Of a stretch of 64,000 nt of DNA, positions 63,295 through 64,000 are shown piece after piece (position 1 is the first letter of the stretch; each line of letters starts with the position of its first letter). Below the pieces are notes generated by a model. It was not told the origin of the DNA. It saw only the letters and a program-made list of their open reading frames with translations, and ran no database searches. The position numbers and the translations under genes were made by a program. The stretch spans positions 5,704,001 to 5,768,000 of the forward strand of contig NZ_CP063458.1 in NCBI RefSeq assembly GCF_015169395.1, in the 5' to 3' direction. This DNA is from Humisphaera borealis (lineage in GTDB: Bacteria; Planctomycetota; Phycisphaerae; Tepidisphaerales; Tepidisphaeraceae).

Positions 63295-64000
63295 ATGTCC
63301 GACACCCCGTCCATCGACGACCTGCTTCTGGCCTGGCGTGAAGACACGCTGACGCCGGAGCAGTACGAGCAGTTGGTGGCGCGGCTTGCGTCGCCGGAGG
63401 CTCGCCGGGCGCTGGTCGAAGAGTTCACCTTCGCGGCGGTCGTACGGGAATCTGCGGCACTGTCGCCGCCCGAAGTCGACGAGCAACTCGTCGCCGTCAA
63501 TTCCGAAGAACTAGAGTCCATCCTGGCGTCGCGGGCGAGCCGGATCGAAGTCGATGGGGACTTCAGGTCCGCCCCCGCGGCCCCGATGGATTTCTTCGGC
63601 GCGGCGCGAGCTCGCCCGGTCCTCTTCTCTTTCAAGACGCTCGCTCTGCGAACAGCCGCGGTCGCGGCGATCGTGCTTGTTTCGGCGACGGCGGTCTGGC
63701 GGTTCGGGTTCGTGCCGGACGAGCCGGTGCCGGTCTCGGTTCTGGCGCCGCAGCCTGCCGCTCCGGTGGCCCGCGTGGTCTCGGTCGCCGGCGCTCTGGA
63801 AGTCCTCAGCCCCGATGGTACGGTCCGCTCGGCGATCGCCGGCGAGGGTGTCCACCGCGGCCAGACGCTCCGCACCCTCGGGATGGACAGCTACGCCACC
63901 GTCGAGTTTGACGACCGCACCCGGCTGGAACTGTCGGTCGATACGACCATGCGGTTCGGTGACAGCGATGTCGCGCTGGGCAAGCGCGTCTACTTCGCGG
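63295..64000 (+). CDS. FecR-like membrane protein (runs off the window)
   Basis: This is the N-terminal 235 residues of a longer protein. ATG 63295 begins MSDTPSIDDLLLAWREDTLT. The N-terminus resembles an anti-sigma-like helical part (YEQLVARLASPEARRALVEE). A membrane helix follows (TAAVAAIVLVSATAVWRFGF), then a periplasmic beta domain with RVVSVAGALEVLSPDG, GEGVHRGQTLRTLG and YATVEFDDRTRLEL, the FecR pattern. It sits directly after the ECF sigma factor gene and probably regulates it. The C-terminus lies beyond position 64000. Confidence 0.85.
   Translation, partial: MSDTPSIDDLLLAWREDTLTPEQYEQLVARLASPEARRALVEEFTFAAVVRESAALSPPEVDEQLVAVNSEELESILASRASRIEVDGDFRSAPAAPMDFFGAARARPVLFSFKTLALRTAAVAAIVLVSATAVWRFGFVPDEPVPVSVLAPQPAAPVARVVSVAGALEVLSPDGTVRSAIAGEGVHRGQTLRTLGMDSYATVEFDDRTRLELSVDTTMRFGDSDVALGKRVYFA

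Overview
The window looks like chromosomal DNA of a planctomycete, most likely from the Phycisphaerae (Tepidisphaera/Humisphaera type). This is inferred from gene families and was not tested by any search. The pointers are a DUF1549/DUF1553 protein with a CxxCH haem site beside a Tat-exported DUF1501 protein, an exported Gfo/Idh/MocA dehydrogenase, a prepilin-like H-X-DG protein, a formylglycine-generating-type enzyme, a Gly/Asp-rich repeat protein that begins MFETLENRKLF, and a gene of the SRINGAKSRGP type. Coding GC is high. Genes are mostly single or in pairs, and there are no rRNA genes, CRISPR arrays or recognisable insertion sequences.

Layout. 0-4 kb: two ammonium transporters on the minus strand around a small membrane-protein gene; the first has an apparent one-base frameshift in its signal peptide. 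4.7-12.6 kb: lepA, threonine synthase, an L,D-transpeptidase, 5-formyltetrahydrofolate cyclo-ligase, rarA, a divergent OxyR-like regulator and tRNA-Ala. 12.7-20.3 kb: an isochorismatase/ThuA fusion, an altronate-dehydratase-family enzyme, a zinc-ribbon membrane protein, a lone lipoyl domain, an exported TIM-barrel lipoprotein, a SpoIIE-type phosphatase, a DUF1992 protein and queG. 20.5-29.8 kb: an exported helical protein, YjbQ, an FGE-type enzyme, a pseudopilin, a lipoprotein, a CheY-like receiver, a lone nuoB, two small membrane proteins and the repeat protein. 30-41.7 kb: ilvC, rny, a DinB-like protein, an esterase/beta-propeller pair and the DUF1501/DUF1549 pair. 42-47.6 kb: a TetR regulator divergent from a probable mddA, tRNA-Arg, an OmpH-like lipoprotein, mqnE and a lipoprotein. 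47.9-56.6 kb: the exported dehydrogenase, two unrecognised genes, an exported pyruvyl-transferase-like protein, a VWA protein and a planctomycete-type gene of unknown role. 56.7-60.3 kb: an SDR, a toxin-antitoxin pair, a GH88 hydrolase and KDPG aldolase, which look like a uronate catabolic cluster. 60.3-64 kb: a GT-C-like membrane protein, a VOC protein, and an ECF sigma factor followed by a FecR-like protein that runs off the window.

The most unusual feature is the set of long inverted repeats in the spacers, usually 3' of genes. Arms are about 22-35 bp, many are internally iterated, and at least one family occurs twice here. They do not look like ordinary terminators and suggest a dispersed palindromic element.
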